Origin: Methanarcanum sp963640855
Lineage (GTDB): Archaea; Thermoplasmatota; Thermoplasmata; Methanomassiliicoccales; Methanomethylophilaceae
Reading direction: 5' to 3'
DNA: 36,060 nucleotides
NCBI GenBank assembly: GCA_963640855.1
Contig: CAVIAJ010000015.1
Coordinates: 1 to 36,060, forward strand
A program made the translations under genes and the position numbers. The number at the start of each line of letters is the position of its first letter. Position 1 is the first letter of the stretch. Positions 7,804 through 16,438 of this stretch are shown here, piece by piece. The notes under the pieces were generated by a model, which ran no database searches, was not told the DNA's origin, and was given only the letters and a program-made list of their open reading frames with translations.

Positions 7804-9474
7804 TCATTTCGATTTGTGTCTGATCCTCACGGCGATTCCGCGGTTGAGTTCGGTCATTTCCCTTCCGGACATCATGGCCACTCCGACCGCTTTCACTTCT
7901 CCGTTCAATACGATTACGGCTTCGTCGCCTATGCGGATAGACGGATCGGCTTTCACGACACCGACTGCGAAGAGATTTCCTTTCAGTTCGAAGTCCGTCA
8001 TTTCCACGACATTTCTGTTCATGGATGCAAGTATTTTCGCACCGTCCAATGTCAGTGAAACCATACCTCTCTCGGCAGTCATCATTCCCAACTGAACATT
8101 ATCTCTGATAATCTTCCAATAGGGGAACTTTCCGATACAGACGGTACCGTTTTCCATCATAGTATCCGCTATATCGGTTCCGAATTGGAATTCAAGTACA
8201 GAGCGGAGAGTTTCTCTTCTGTCTTCTCCGTAATTACCGCATTTCATTCCTTTCGTTACCGTCCTGAGAGTTTCATCGAGTTTTGTGAGCGAAGCGGGAG
8301 ATGTCGGGTCTCCGATCACGGTTTCTTCCATCTCGCATAATCCTCTGATAAGATCTGTATCCTCTCCGAGGTGCGAAATCACTTTGTCGTAGCCCTGTTC
8401 CAGAAGATGGGAAAGCATGTCTCTGATGAACTGTTTCTCTTCGGGTTTCCATTCTCCCGTAACGGGGATATCGTATGAGTTTGCGGGATAGAACGTATCC
8501 AATTCCCTCGGAACTATTCCCAACGGGGATGTAATGATTACTTCGTGAACAAGTGTATCGTGAGATGCTGTGTGAATTGCAGATGCAAATCTCTTATGTG
8601 TTTTGGAAATATGATATGGTTTCTTAGCAGAACACGGCAGAAGCAGGAGGATGCGCTTGTGTGCCGGTTTGTGATATCTTTCGAGGATTGTACGTCTGTA
8701 TTTCAGGACGTCGGGTCTTCTCAGTGCCTGAACGGTATTGCATGCAAACCTGCATCCGACCGCGGAACAGACTTCTTCCTGATACGCATAACCTTCGTCG
8801 TCGAATATTCTGAGTGTTGCCACGGAAATCGGTGATGAAAATTCCCTCTGATCCACCAATTCTCTGAGTCTTCCGCCTTCGGTGAACACTCTGATTTTAC
8901 GGCATTCCTCTTCCATAGCGGATACATTGTATTCCGTCATATCTTCATCACATACCGATAATCCTTCGGGCATTGACATTATCTTATTGATTCCGAATGC
9001 CCTTGCAACCGAATCGTCAAACACATCGATTCCCATATATGCCAGCAGTGCCAAATTGGATGCATCCGCAAGTCCCGGAGCGCAGAAAAGAACGTTGTAT
9101 CCCGCTTTCTCTCTGATGTCGATGACAGTTTTCACCAGCTTACGTGCATCATCCCTGAGTTCATAGCCGTTGGCGATGACAAGGACTTCCGTTCCTTCGG
9201 GGATGTCTCCGGCGAACGGCAGTCTTATCACGCATACTCCGTCCTTCAGAACGGGTTCGGAATACACATCGGACGATTCGGATGTCAGCAGACCTTCGTC
9301 CAACGGTATCGTTGTATCCATGACGTGAAGTACTCTCTTACCGCCTTCCGTTGTTATGTGCATCGGATCTTTACAATCCGATATTTTCATCACAAAAGGC
9401 GTTACGACAGACGCATCCGATCTCCTGTACTCGCAGACTCTGCCTCTCTGCGAGTGTGCTGTGACATCCAACAT
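7804..9474 (-). CDS. arcS: Archaeosine synthase ArcS (TgtA2)
   Basis: ArcS converts preQ0 at position 15 of archaeal tRNA toward archaeosine; TGT inserts preQ0 first. The protein has 556 residues. The ArcS core motif PCSAKKPYHISKTH lies at 280-293 and a PUA RNA-binding domain at about 470-553 (GMVSLTLDGAKILA onward). The N-terminal part is a degenerate TGT-like domain. The ATG start is 26 nt downstream of a TATA box, predicting a leaderless message. The gene is divergent from pyrB, sharing a 76-nt promoter region. In some archaea ArcS works with a radical-SAM partner (RaSEA); none is seen here. Downstream is the gap containing a candidate ncRNA. Confidence 0.93.
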   Translation of the reverse strand: MLDVTAHSQRGRVCEYRRSDASVVTPFVMKISDCKDPMHITTEGGKRVLHVMDTTIPLDEGLLTSESSDVYSEPVLKDGVCVIRLPFAGDIPEGTEVLVIANGYELRDDARKLVKTVIDIREKAGYNVLFCAPGLADASNLALLAYMGIDVFDDSVARAFGINKIMSMPEGLSVCDEDMTEYNVSAMEEECRKIRVFTEGGRLRELVDQREFSSPISVATLRIFDDEGYAYQEEVCSAVGCRFACNTVQALRRPDVLKYRRTILERYHKPAHKRILLLLPCSAKKPYHISKTHKRFASAIHTASHDTLVHEVIITSPLGIVPRELDTFYPANSYDIPVTGEWKPEEKQFIRDMLSHLLEQGYDKVISHLGEDTDLIRGLCEMEETVIGDPTSPASLTKLDETLRTVTKGMKCGNYGEDRRETLRSVLEFQFGTDIADTMMENGTVCIGKFPYWKIIRDNVQLGMMTAERGMVSLTLDGAKILASMNRNVVEMTDFELKGNLFAVGVVKADPSIRIGDEAVIVLNGEVKAVGVAMMSGREMTELNRGIAVRIRHKSK

Positions 9475-9496
9475 ATTGACGCTGTATCCTCTTGAT

Positions 9497-9504
9497 GTTA
9501 ATAA
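9497..9504 (-). promoter_or_regulatory. TATA box for arcS
   Basis: Minus-strand TTATTAAC is centred 26.5 nt from the arcS ATG, predicting leaderless transcription. Confidence 0.6.
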
Positions 9505-9520
9505 CTACTCGCACGCACAA

Positions 9521-9528
9521 TTTATAGT
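9521..9528 (+). promoter_or_regulatory. TATA box for the pyrBI operon
   Basis: TTTATAGT is centred 26.5 nt from the pyrB ATG, predicting leaderless transcription. It is only 24 bp from the divergent arcS TATA box, so the two promoters may compete. Confidence 0.65.
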
Positions 9529-9550
9529 AAGGAAGGGTATCCCCTAAAGC

Positions 9551-10492
9551 ATGAGCAACGATGTGAACCTCTTTGGAAAGGATATCGTCTCCATGAGGGA
9601 CTTCTCCAGAAAGGATGTGGAATGCATCATGGATCTTGCAGAAACAATGCTTCCCTACGCCAAAGGCGAGAAGCGTACGAAGTGTCTCGAAGGCAGGATT
9701 CTCGGAAATCTGTTCTTCGAACCCTCCACAAGGACAAGAATGTCATTCGAGAGTGCCGCCTACAGACTCGGACTGCACGTAATGGATGTAACACAGACTT
9801 CGATGACATCCATGACAAAAGGAGAAACATTGGCAGACACCATCAGAATGGTCGACACGTACTGCGATGCAATCGTGCTCAGACACCCCAACGAAGGTGC
9901 CGCAAGACTTGCCGCAAATGTTGCGGGAAGTCCTGTCATCAACGCAGGCGACGGTGCGGGATCGCACCCTACACAGACACTTCTCGATCTTTTCACGATG
10001 AAAAGGTCCAAAGAATGCATCGACGGACTCAACGTAGTACTTCTCGGTGATTTGAAATACGGAAGAACCGTGCATTCGCTCTCACACGCACTCACTATGT
10101 TCGGTGCGAAACTCTCATTCGTATCTCCCGATTCGCTTCAGATGCCCAACGATATTATCGATTCTCTGAAAGCGAAAGGATGCGCCCCTTACATTACGGA
10201 CAGACTCGACGATGTGATTCAGGATGCGGATGTTCTTTACGTCACACGCATTCAGAGAGAAAGATTCCCGGATCCCGACGAATACAAGAAAGTCGCAGGA
10301 TTATACAGGGTGGACAACGAAGCACTCAGGGAAGCAAAGAAAGATCTGATTGTAATGCACCCCCTGCCGAGAGTGAATGAAATCGCTCCCGAAGTCGATG
10401 CAACGGAACATGCAAAATACTTCGAACAGGCATTCAACGGCATACCCATCAGGATGGCTCTGTTGGCATCCGTCATGGGAGGTGAACTCTGA
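9551..10492 (+). CDS. pyrB: Aspartate carbamoyltransferase catalytic subunit
   Basis: PyrB joins carbamoyl phosphate and aspartate to make carbamoyl aspartate, the committed step of pyrimidine synthesis, in the cytoplasm. The protein has 313 residues, normal for the family. The carbamoyl-phosphate loop STRTRMSFESA is at 59-69, HPTQTLLDL and the HPLPR motif follow in order. Its stop codon overlaps the pyrI start by one base (TGATG), so the two subunits are translated together to form the regulated holoenzyme. The same transcript probably continues through three further genes. The ATG sits about 26 nt after a TATA box. Confidence 0.98.
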   Translation: MSNDVNLFGKDIVSMRDFSRKDVECIMDLAETMLPYAKGEKRTKCLEGRILGNLFFEPSTRTRMSFESAAYRLGLHVMDVTQTSMTSMTKGETLADTIRMVDTYCDAIVLRHPNEGAARLAANVAGSPVINAGDGAGSHPTQTLLDLFTMKRSKECIDGLNVVLLGDLKYGRTVHSLSHALTMFGAKLSFVSPDSLQMPNDIIDSLKAKGCAPYITDRLDDVIQDADVLYVTRIQRERFPDPDEYKKVAGLYRVDNEALREAKKDLIVMHPLPRVNEIAPEVDATEHAKYFEQAFNGIPIRMALLASVMGGEL

Positions 10493-10959
10493 TGTCAGAG
10501 GAAATCAAGGCTGCGCCTATCAGAAACGGTACTGTTATCGACCACATTACATCGGGACAGGCACTCAATGTCCTGCAGATTCTCGGTGTGAATGAGAACA
10601 CAATCGATTCTACAGTCATTGTTGTAATGCACGTATATTCCAAAAAACTGGAATCCGGATGGAAAGACGTTGTTAAGATCGAAGACCGCGAATTGGATCA
10701 GGAGACTGTGGATAAGATTGCACTGATTGCACCTCAGGCTACAATCGTCATCATCCGCGACTACTACGTTGCAAGCAAATTCAACGTGGATATCGGAGAT
10801 CATGTGGTAGGTCTTGCCAAATGCAGCAACCCCGGATGCATCACCAATATGGGCGAACCTATCGAACCCGAATTTGATGTAATTTCGAAGAATCCTCCGG
10901 TGCTCAGGTGTATGTACTGCGAAAGAAAGCTCACCAACATCTCAGACAATCTGCTGTGA
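10492..10959 (+). CDS. pyrI: Aspartate carbamoyltransferase regulatory subunit
   Basis: PyrI binds nucleotide effectors in its N-terminal domain and docks on PyrB through a C-terminal zinc domain. At 155 residues it is full length. The N-terminal allosteric domain begins IRNGTVIDHITSGQALNVL, and the four zinc ligands are Cys111, Cys116, Cys140 and Cys143 (CSNPGC and CMYC). It overlaps pyrB by one base and lies 5 bp before the UPF0200 gene. Confidence 0.98.
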   Translation: MSEEIKAAPIRNGTVIDHITSGQALNVLQILGVNENTIDSTVIVVMHVYSKKLESGWKDVVKIEDRELDQETVDKIALIAPQATIVIIRDYYVASKFNVDIGDHVVGLAKCSNPGCITNMGEPIEPEFDVISKNPPVLRCMYCERKLTNISDNLL

Positions 10960-10964
10960 TTGAA

Positions 10965-11498
10965 ATGAAGATAATCGTTACCGCAGGTATGCCGGGTTCC
11001 GGCAAAGAAGAATTCCTGAGTGCTGCAAACAGCACAGGAATTCCTTTCCTGAGGATGGGAGACATCGTCAGGGAAACATATTCGCAAAGATCTGCGGAAG
11101 ACAGTGAATTAAGTGTCGGACAGTTCGCCAATATCGAAAGAGAAAGACACGGATTCGACATCTGGGCGAAACGTGCCGTGGAAAGGATGCACGGCAGCAT
11201 CTTCATGATCGACGGCTGCAGGAGTATGGATGAAGTGAGAGCATATGAAAATCTCACTTCCGATGTTCATGTCGTTGCAATATTCGCCTCTCAGCGTACA
11301 AGGTATGACAGATTGGTGAAACGTAACAGAGAAGACGCTCCCAAAAACACTGAGGAATTCAGAGCACGCGATAAGCGTGAGATTTCCTGGGGATTGGCGG
11401 AAACGATGGCTCTTGCCGATACAATGATTATCAACGAATCCTCGCTTGAAGATTTTAAGAAGAATGTCATAAAGACTATGGAGGAACTCACGGGATGA
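10965..11498 (+). CDS. UPF0200-type P-loop kinase-like protein
   Basis: This 177-residue protein has a Walker A loop at the N-terminus (GMPGSGKEE, residues 8-16), a short MGD motif after it (LRMGDIVRE) and an IDGCRSMDEV segment, the pattern of UPF0200, an archaeal family related to dephospho-CoA and nucleotide kinases. The true substrate of the family is not established to my knowledge. An upstream in-frame start at 10908 would overlap pyrI by 52 nt; the ATG at 10965 starts right at the beta strand of the P-loop domain and is preferred. It overlaps the next gene by 4 bp. Confidence 0.85.
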   Translation: MKIIVTAGMPGSGKEEFLSAANSTGIPFLRMGDIVRETYSQRSAEDSELSVGQFANIERERHGFDIWAKRAVERMHGSIFMIDGCRSMDEVRAYENLTSDVHVVAIFASQRTRYDRLVKRNREDAPKNTEEFRARDKREISWGLAETMALADTMIINESSLEDFKKNVIKTMEELTG

Positions 11499-11764
11499 GA
11501 TTCAATGTAACGAGATTATGCGGCGGTAAGGCACTGATGGCCTCACCGTCGGAAACATTCGATATCGATCTCGGCAAAGCAACGGAGATACTCGGCGGTG
11601 AGTTTGAAATCAAAAGGAATGAGGGCGGACTTATGCTCATCATGTCCTGGAAAGAGATGGAAGTCACTTTGTATCCTCAGGGAAAGATTATGTTCTACCC
11701 TCTTTCCGAAAAAGAACTTGCAATCGAATACGCGTCGATGATTCTCGATAAACTCAGAGCGTGA
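11495..11764 (+). CDS. Conserved-looking small protein of unknown function
   Basis: I do not recognise this 89-residue protein with certainty. It overlaps the UPF0200 gene by ATGA, so it is translationally coupled. The C-terminal half reads VTLYPQGKIMFYPL then a helix EKELAIEYASMILDKL, a strand-GK-strand-helix pattern that resembles half of a TATA-binding-protein-like repeat (YPSGK...). That resemblance is visual and weak. No membrane segment, metal motif or signal is visible. Its position inside a pyrBI-led operon gives no direct function. Confidence 0.75.
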   Translation: MRFNVTRLCGGKALMASPSETFDIDLGKATEILGGEFEIKRNEGGLMLIMSWKEMEVTLYPQGKIMFYPLSEKELAIEYASMILDKLRA

Positions 11765-11792
11765 TACCCTGTTACTTTTCTCCGAAGCATGG

Positions 11793-12509
11793 ATGGATAT
11801 CGTCTGTGTGGCGGTACTGTCGGCAATACTGTCTGTTGCGGCATACAGATTCGGTTTCCTTACCAAAGACGGCAGTCTTGCCGCTGCGGTTGTGGGACTT
11901 ACCGTCGGTCTGTGCGGTTCCTTCGTCTGGTTGGTATTGCTGATTGCGTTCGCCGCAATCGGTTTCTTTGCCACCAGGCTGGAATTCAGTAAGAAAAAGG
12001 AAAAAGGAGTACAGGAAGGAACACACGGAGAACGTACTGCGAAGAACGTTATCGGTGTGGCGTTACCGGGAATTCTTTTCGCGTTGATCAATGTGATTAC
12101 GTTCAATGAACATTACAGTCTGATCTCCGTGGGATACATCTCCGCCATTGCGGTTGCCGCAGCGGATACCGCTGCAAGTGAAATCGGAACGAGAGATCCG
12201 AATGCGTACCTTATCACTACGATGAAGAGAGTAGCTCCGGGAACCAACGGCGGAATATCCGTTACGGGAACGATTGCATGTATTGCGGCATCGGTTTTCA
12301 TTGCAATTGTCGGATGGACGATCACATTCGGATTCAATTACAGTATTGTTATCCTGTTCCCTATGGTTGCGGGATTCTTGGGCTGTATGTTGGACAGTTT
12401 CCTCGGTGCTACGTTGGAATCGAACGGACGCATCAGCAAATACGGCAACAACTGCTCAACAGAGATAATCGGCGGTGTGTTCGGTATTTTGTTAACGATG
12501 TTAATATAA
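11793..12509 (+). CDS. DUF92 (VTE6-like) integral membrane protein
   Basis: The 238-residue protein is almost entirely hydrophobic, with about six to seven membrane segments. It carries DTAASEIG (residues ~129-136) and PGTNGGISVTGT (~150-161), the hallmark motifs of DUF92. The plant member VTE6 is a phytyl-phosphate kinase using CTP, so a role in phosphorylating an isoprenoid alcohol is a reasonable guess; archaea build lipids from isoprenoids. The substrate here is not shown. It is the last gene of the pyrB-led operon, 28 bp after the previous stop, and ends 5 bp before the 5S rRNA TATA box. Confidence 0.88.
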   Translation: MDIVCVAVLSAILSVAAYRFGFLTKDGSLAAAVVGLTVGLCGSFVWLVLLIAFAAIGFFATRLEFSKKKEKGVQEGTHGERTAKNVIGVALPGILFALINVITFNEHYSLISVGYISAIAVAAADTAASEIGTRDPNAYLITTMKRVAPGTNGGISVTGTIACIAASVFIAIVGWTITFGFNYSIVILFPMVAGFLGCMLDSFLGATLESNGRISKYGNNCSTEIIGGVFGILLTMLI

Positions 12510-12513
12510 ATCC

Positions 12514-12521
12514 TTATATAC
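12514..12521 (+). promoter_or_regulatory. TATA box for 5S rRNA
   Basis: TTATATAC, centred about 27 nt before the predicted 5' end of 5S rRNA. It starts 5 nt after the stop codon of the DUF92 gene. Confidence 0.75.
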
Positions 12522-12544
12522 TTGTTGACAATACACAGTTTCGG

Positions 12545-12666
12545 TACGACGGCCATAGCGGCGGAGTAACACCCGGTCCCATTCCGAACCCGGCAGTTAA
12601 GCCCGCCTGCGTCTCTGACTGTACTGTATTGCGCAAGTGTACGGGAACTCAGAAACGCTGTCGGCC
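12545..12666 (+). rRNA. rrf: 5S ribosomal RNA, stand-alone gene
   Basis: The conserved loop region CCATTCCGAACCCGGCAGTT, followed by AAGC, is typical of 5S rRNA. Helix I is formed by CGACGGC (12547-12553) and GCTGTCG (12657-12663) with one G-U pair. Length is about 120 nt; exact ends are within a few bases. No 16S or 23S sequence is nearby, so the gene is unlinked, as known in Thermoplasmata. It has its own promoter and a terminator. Confidence 0.93.
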
Positions 12667-12683
12667 ACATTTACAATTTTATT

Positions 12684-12714
12684 CCCGACAGTTCGGGCTT
12701 TGTATGATTTTTTT
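12684..12714 (+). terminator. Terminator of 5S rRNA
   Basis: A 5-bp hairpin CCCGA-cagt-TCGGG is followed by a T-rich stretch with seven consecutive T (12708-12714). Confidence 0.6.
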
Positions 12715-12993
12715 CTCTCGGATTCTGAGACACATTTGTTTATGATTCTCCGGAAAGGATCCGCCACGATCCCGCCTGAGTCTGTGTTTCCGCCTGTTAT
12801 GAAAATAGAATAAAACCGCACATTTTATTCCGCACCGATGAAAACCGCAGCGCAGTTCCGCCGACACAGCCATATACTTACAATCAAATCATTAATTTGA
12901 AGATTGTTAATTTAGTCATAACTAAAAATTATTCACAATTTACATAGCCAGCATATCATTAAAATATTTTATTTTAAAATTACAATATTTTAC
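12715..12993. other. AT-rich intergenic region upstream of ppsA
   Basis: No coding frame or RNA is recognised. The right half is very AT-rich and has small inverted repeats, for instance TCAAAT-cattA-ATTTGA near 12885-12900 and TTAGT-cata-ACTAA near 12913-12926, which could be regulator sites for ppsA. Confidence 0.4.
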
Positions 12994-13001
12994 TTTAAAC
13001 T
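12994..13001 (+). promoter_or_regulatory. Probable TATA box for ppsA
   Basis: TTTAAACT, followed by a start region near 13024, gives a leader of about 65 nt. Other A/T boxes lie just upstream, so the exact element is uncertain. Confidence 0.4.
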
Positions 13002-13038
13002 AAAACGTATCCAAAGCCTATTAAACCATGACGTGCTA

Positions 13039-13078
13039 GGTTCATTCAAGGGGATCGAAGAACCCCTGAATTCGAACC
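13039..13078 (+). promoter_or_regulatory. Leader hairpin before ppsA
   Basis: GGTTC-ATTCA-AGGGG (13039-13053) pairs with CCCCTGAATTCGAACC (13063-13078) as a long stem with small bulges and a 9-nt loop, ending 10 nt before the ATG. It would cover the ribosome-entry area of the ppsA message and could control translation. Confidence 0.5.
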
Positions 13079-13088
13079 GGCGATATTT

Positions 13089-15410
13089 ATGGAAAGAAAG
13101 ATAGTCGACGTGAATGAATTGTGTGTGAACGACATCCCGATTGTCGGAGGAAAGGGTGCAAACCTCGGAGAGCTCACAAGAGCCGGTTTCCCCGTCCCCA
13201 ACGCTTTCGTACTCACAACGTCCGCATATGATTACTTCATCAAGAAAGGAAATCTCTTCGAAAAAATCAATGACGAACTCAAGTCCATCGACAGAGCTTC
13301 GGATGACAGTCTTGCGGCGGCATCGGACAGGATCAGAGAGATCTTCGAGACCTGTGAGATCCCCAAGGATCTGAAAGAAGATATTGTAAACAGTTACCGC
13401 AAACTCTTCGGAAAAGGAAAGGAAGGATTCGTTGCCGTACGTTCGTCCGCAACCGCAGAGGATCTTCCCGATGCATCGTTCGCAGGACAGCAGGAGACAT
13501 ATCTCAACGTACACGGTGAGGAGGATCTCTTCGACAAAGTCAGAAAATGCTGGTCCTCTCTCTTCACGGCAAGGGCAATCGCATACCGTGAGAAACAGGG
13601 ATTCGCACACGAGGATGTCAAATTGGCAGTCGTTGTGCAGAAGATGGTCAACTCCGAAGTTTCCGGAATTATGTTTACGGTCGACCCCAACAGCGGTGTT
13701 AAAGAAATAGTCATCGAAGCCGGATACGGTCTCGGCGAGGCTATCGTAGGAGGAGAAGTTACACCCGATACCTACAAAGTCGATAAGAACACCATGAAAG
13801 TCAAGAAGAAGAGAATTTCCACTCAGAAATGGAAATACACCAAGGATCCCAAAGACGGACACACCGTCAAAGTCGATATTCCCGACGACAGACAGAAACT
13901 TCAGAAGATCGACGACCGCCGTGTTTCCGAGGTTGCGGAAATCGGAAGGCAGATTGAGATTCACTATGACAAACCCATGGATATGGAGTGGTGTATCGAG
14001 GACAACAAAGTCTACATCGTGCAGGCAAGACCCATCACCGCAGTCGGAGATTCTTCGACAAACGAAACCATCGAATCGGAAGCCGCAAGCGAAGACATCC
14101 TTACGACAGGTCTCGGAGCAAGTCCCGGATTCGCTTCCGGTAAAGTCATCATCTACGACATGTCAATGAGCCTCGATGTCGTCAAAGACGGAGACATCCT
14201 CGTTACAACGATGACTATGCCCGATATGGTTCCCGCAATGAGCAGAGCCGCCGCCATCGTCACCAACGAAGGAGGAATGACCTGCCACGCAGCAATTATC
14301 TCAAGAGAATTGGGTACACCGTGTGTTGTCGGTACAACCAACGCAACATCCATACTCAAGAACGGACAGGTCATCACCGTAGACGGTACAACCGGTACTG
14401 TTTACAAGGGAGATCTTGCCAAGAAGAGCACAGCCGAATCCGCACCCGCAGCGGCACAGGTCGTAATGGCCGAATCCGCACCTATCACGGGAACGGGCGT
14501 GTATGTCAACATGAGTATCCCCGCCAAAGCGGAAGAAGTCGCTACGCTCCCCGTAGACGGAGTCGGACTCATGAGATCCGAGTTCCTCTTCACAAATTAC
14601 ATCGGAGAGCACCCCATGGCAATGATTGCCGAGGGCCGTGCGGATGAGATGATCAACAAACTCGCAGACGGTATCGGAAAGGTCTGCCGTGCGTTCTACC
14701 CCAGAAAGATCGTTCTCAGAACATCGGACTTCAAGACCAATGAGTACCGCGACATGAAAGGCGGTTCCGATTACGAACCGTCGGAAGACAACCCCATGAT
14801 CGGATGGAGAGGCTGCTCAAGATACGTCTCACCCGATTACAAGGATGCTTTCCTCTGCGAACTCAAAGCAATCAAGAAAGTAAGAACCGAGATGGGAATG
14901 AAAAACCTCTGTGTCATGCTTCCCTTCGTCAGAACAATCGACGAAGTGAAAGAGATCACGGCGATGATGAACGAAATCGGACTGAAGAGAAGCAAGGACT
15001 TCAAGCTCTACTTCATGGCAGAAATCCCCGCGAACATCTTCATGGCCGATGAATTCTCGAAATACTGCGACGGATTCTCCATCGGTTCCAACGATCTTAC
15101 GCAGCTCACAATGGGAGCGGACAGAGATTCCGATATTCTCGGACGCATGGGGTACTTCGACGAGAGGAACGATGCAGTGAAGAAGGCAATCAGCCACCTG
15201 ATTAAGGTTGCACACGCCAACGGCGTCACCGTAGGTATCTGCGGACAGGGACCGTCGGTCTACCCCGAATTCACCGAATTCCTCGTGAGAGAGGGCATCG
15301 ATTACGTCTCCCTCAACCCCGATACGGTCATCAAGACCAAGAAACTGATTGCTTCGACGGAACAGAAGATTATCCTCGAAGGACTCAGGGAACTCAGGAA
15401 CAAACTCTGA
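13089..15410 (+). CDS. ppsA: Phosphoenolpyruvate synthase
   Basis: PpsA converts pyruvate and ATP to phosphoenolpyruvate, AMP and phosphate, the entry to gluconeogenesis. The 773 residues hold three domains in order: ATP-grasp (GGKGANLGEL near the start, VRSSATAEDLPDASFAGQQ), the swivelling phosphohistidine domain with GGMTCHAA (His400), and the TIM-barrel pyruvate domain ending in CGQGPS (Cys718), the catalytic cysteine. All key residues are present and the length is normal. Its message probably carries a ~65-nt leader with a stable hairpin, unlike the mostly leaderless neighbours. It is convergent with the BASS transporter across a shared terminator. Confidence 0.97.
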   Translation: MERKIVDVNELCVNDIPIVGGKGANLGELTRAGFPVPNAFVLTTSAYDYFIKKGNLFEKINDELKSIDRASDDSLAAASDRIREIFETCEIPKDLKEDIVNSYRKLFGKGKEGFVAVRSSATAEDLPDASFAGQQETYLNVHGEEDLFDKVRKCWSSLFTARAIAYREKQGFAHEDVKLAVVVQKMVNSEVSGIMFTVDPNSGVKEIVIEAGYGLGEAIVGGEVTPDTYKVDKNTMKVKKKRISTQKWKYTKDPKDGHTVKVDIPDDRQKLQKIDDRRVSEVAEIGRQIEIHYDKPMDMEWCIEDNKVYIVQARPITAVGDSSTNETIESEAASEDILTTGLGASPGFASGKVIIYDMSMSLDVVKDGDILVTTMTMPDMVPAMSRAAAIVTNEGGMTCHAAIISRELGTPCVVGTTNATSILKNGQVITVDGTTGTVYKGDLAKKSTAESAPAAAQVVMAESAPITGTGVYVNMSIPAKAEEVATLPVDGVGLMRSEFLFTNYIGEHPMAMIAEGRADEMINKLADGIGKVCRAFYPRKIVLRTSDFKTNEYRDMKGGSDYEPSEDNPMIGWRGCSRYVSPDYKDAFLCELKAIKKVRTEMGMKNLCVMLPFVRTIDEVKEITAMMNEIGLKRSKDFKLYFMAEIPANIFMADEFSKYCDGFSIGSNDLTQLTMGADRDSDILGRMGYFDERNDAVKKAISHLIKVAHANGVTVGICGQGPSVYPEFTEFLVREGIDYVSLNPDTVIKTKKLIASTEQKIILEGLRELRNKL

Positions 15411-15419
15411 ACGGTGTGA

Positions 15420-15442
15420 CGGAGGAGGATTTTCCTCCTTCG
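15420..15442. terminator. Bidirectional terminator hairpin
   Basis: CGGAGGAGGA-TTT-TCCTCCTTCG forms a 10-bp stem (one G-T) in the 37-nt gap between the ppsA stop and the stop of the convergent transporter gene. Confidence 0.65.
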
Positions 15443-15447
15443 GAACA

Positions 15448-16377
15448 TCAATTTTCTATAACACAATTCTGCGGCGATGCAGGATTTATCTTTCCGTAAT
15501 ACCACATCATCACCATCATATAGGTCAGCTCAAAAACCAGCGACACAGAACCCGGAAGCAGTACCGCAGATGAGTCAGGCACCACTGCAATACAAAGAGC
15601 CAGAGACATTCCGCTGTTCTTCCAGCAAAGTAAAAGAATGTAATGAATACGTTTGGCTACAGGTACTCCCGCTTTCTTCAGAATTATTTCCGCCGTGATA
15701 TGAAGTAACGGTATCCTGAGGAAACAGGCGACTGCGATTGTCAGTACGAATACGGGATCGGAAACGATTACATCACGGCATTTTCCGAACGCAACCATAA
15801 CCATAGCCAGGAAACAGAAATTGATTACCGTTGTATTCACGGTCTTCGGGATTTTCAGCTTACCCAAAGGCATTGAGATAACCATCGGTACGGCGATGAA
15901 GAGTATGACGTATCTGAGAATGATTAACGGATCCACGGAACCTCCCGTAAGGAGAGATACCGCAACAGGCGTGAACACTATCGACACAATATAGATTGCA
16001 GTGACTGACAATGTCATCAGTTTAGTATCCGCACCCATGAGAAGAGATCCCGAAATTACCGCGATGGCACACGGGACACAGGCCAACAGAACCCATCCTC
16101 CCCAGTAAATCTTATCGAAGAACGAACCTACGACCAACGTCATTATCGGAGATACAAAAACGGCAATGACCGTCGATATCAGAATTACCTTCCTGTTTTC
16201 GGTTATATCATTCTTACTGAATCTGAGGCCCGTCAGTGAAAAACACATCAGAAGAATGAGCACGATTGTGAGAAAATCTCCGGAATTTTTACCGAAAATG
16301 TCTCCTGACAGAAAACCGATTACAGCTCCCGCCAGAACCCAACATCTGATATTGCCCAAAACGGACATCAATGCCAT
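15448..16377 (-). CDS. BASS-family (bile acid:sodium symporter-like) transporter
   Basis: The 309-residue protein has about ten hydrophobic helices and the two-repeat layout of the bile acid:sodium symporter superfamily. Near the C-terminus WKNSGMSLALCIAV matches the crossover region of that family, where a xNSG motif binds sodium. Related families move bile acids, pantoate, pyruvate or arsenite; the substrate cannot be assigned here. Its ATG is about 26 nt from GATATATC, so it seems to have its own leaderless promoter although it lies 61 bp downstream of the CBS/ParB gene on the same strand. Confidence 0.8.
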   Translation of the reverse strand: MALMSVLGNIRCWVLAGAVIGFLSGDIFGKNSGDFLTIVLILLMCFSLTGLRFSKNDITENRKVILISTVIAVFVSPIMTLVVGSFFDKIYWGGWVLLACVPCAIAVISGSLLMGADTKLMTLSVTAIYIVSIVFTPVAVSLLTGGSVDPLIILRYVILFIAVPMVISMPLGKLKIPKTVNTTVINFCFLAMVMVAFGKCRDVIVSDPVFVLTIAVACFLRIPLLHITAEIILKKAGVPVAKRIHYILLLCWKNSGMSLALCIAVVPDSSAVLLPGSVSLVFELTYMMVMMWYYGKINPASPQNCVIEN

Positions 16378-16398
16378 GAATGTTGTGAGATTCCAACT

Positions 16399-16406
16399 GA
16401 TATATC
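16399..16406 (-). promoter_or_regulatory. TATA box for the BASS transporter
   Basis: GATATATC is centred 25.5 nt before the ATG at 16377. Confidence 0.5.
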
Positions 16407-16438
16407 AACTATGTCGATTGACGCAGGAATGATGCAGA

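Noticed and set aside
7550..7807. 85-residue minus-strand frame downstream of arcS
   Set aside because: No family resemblance and no promoter spacing; the region's stems and TATA box fit an RNA better.
12990..13964. 324-residue minus-strand frame opposite ppsA
   Set aside because: Antisense to a clear PEP synthase coding region; composition is that of a shadow frame.
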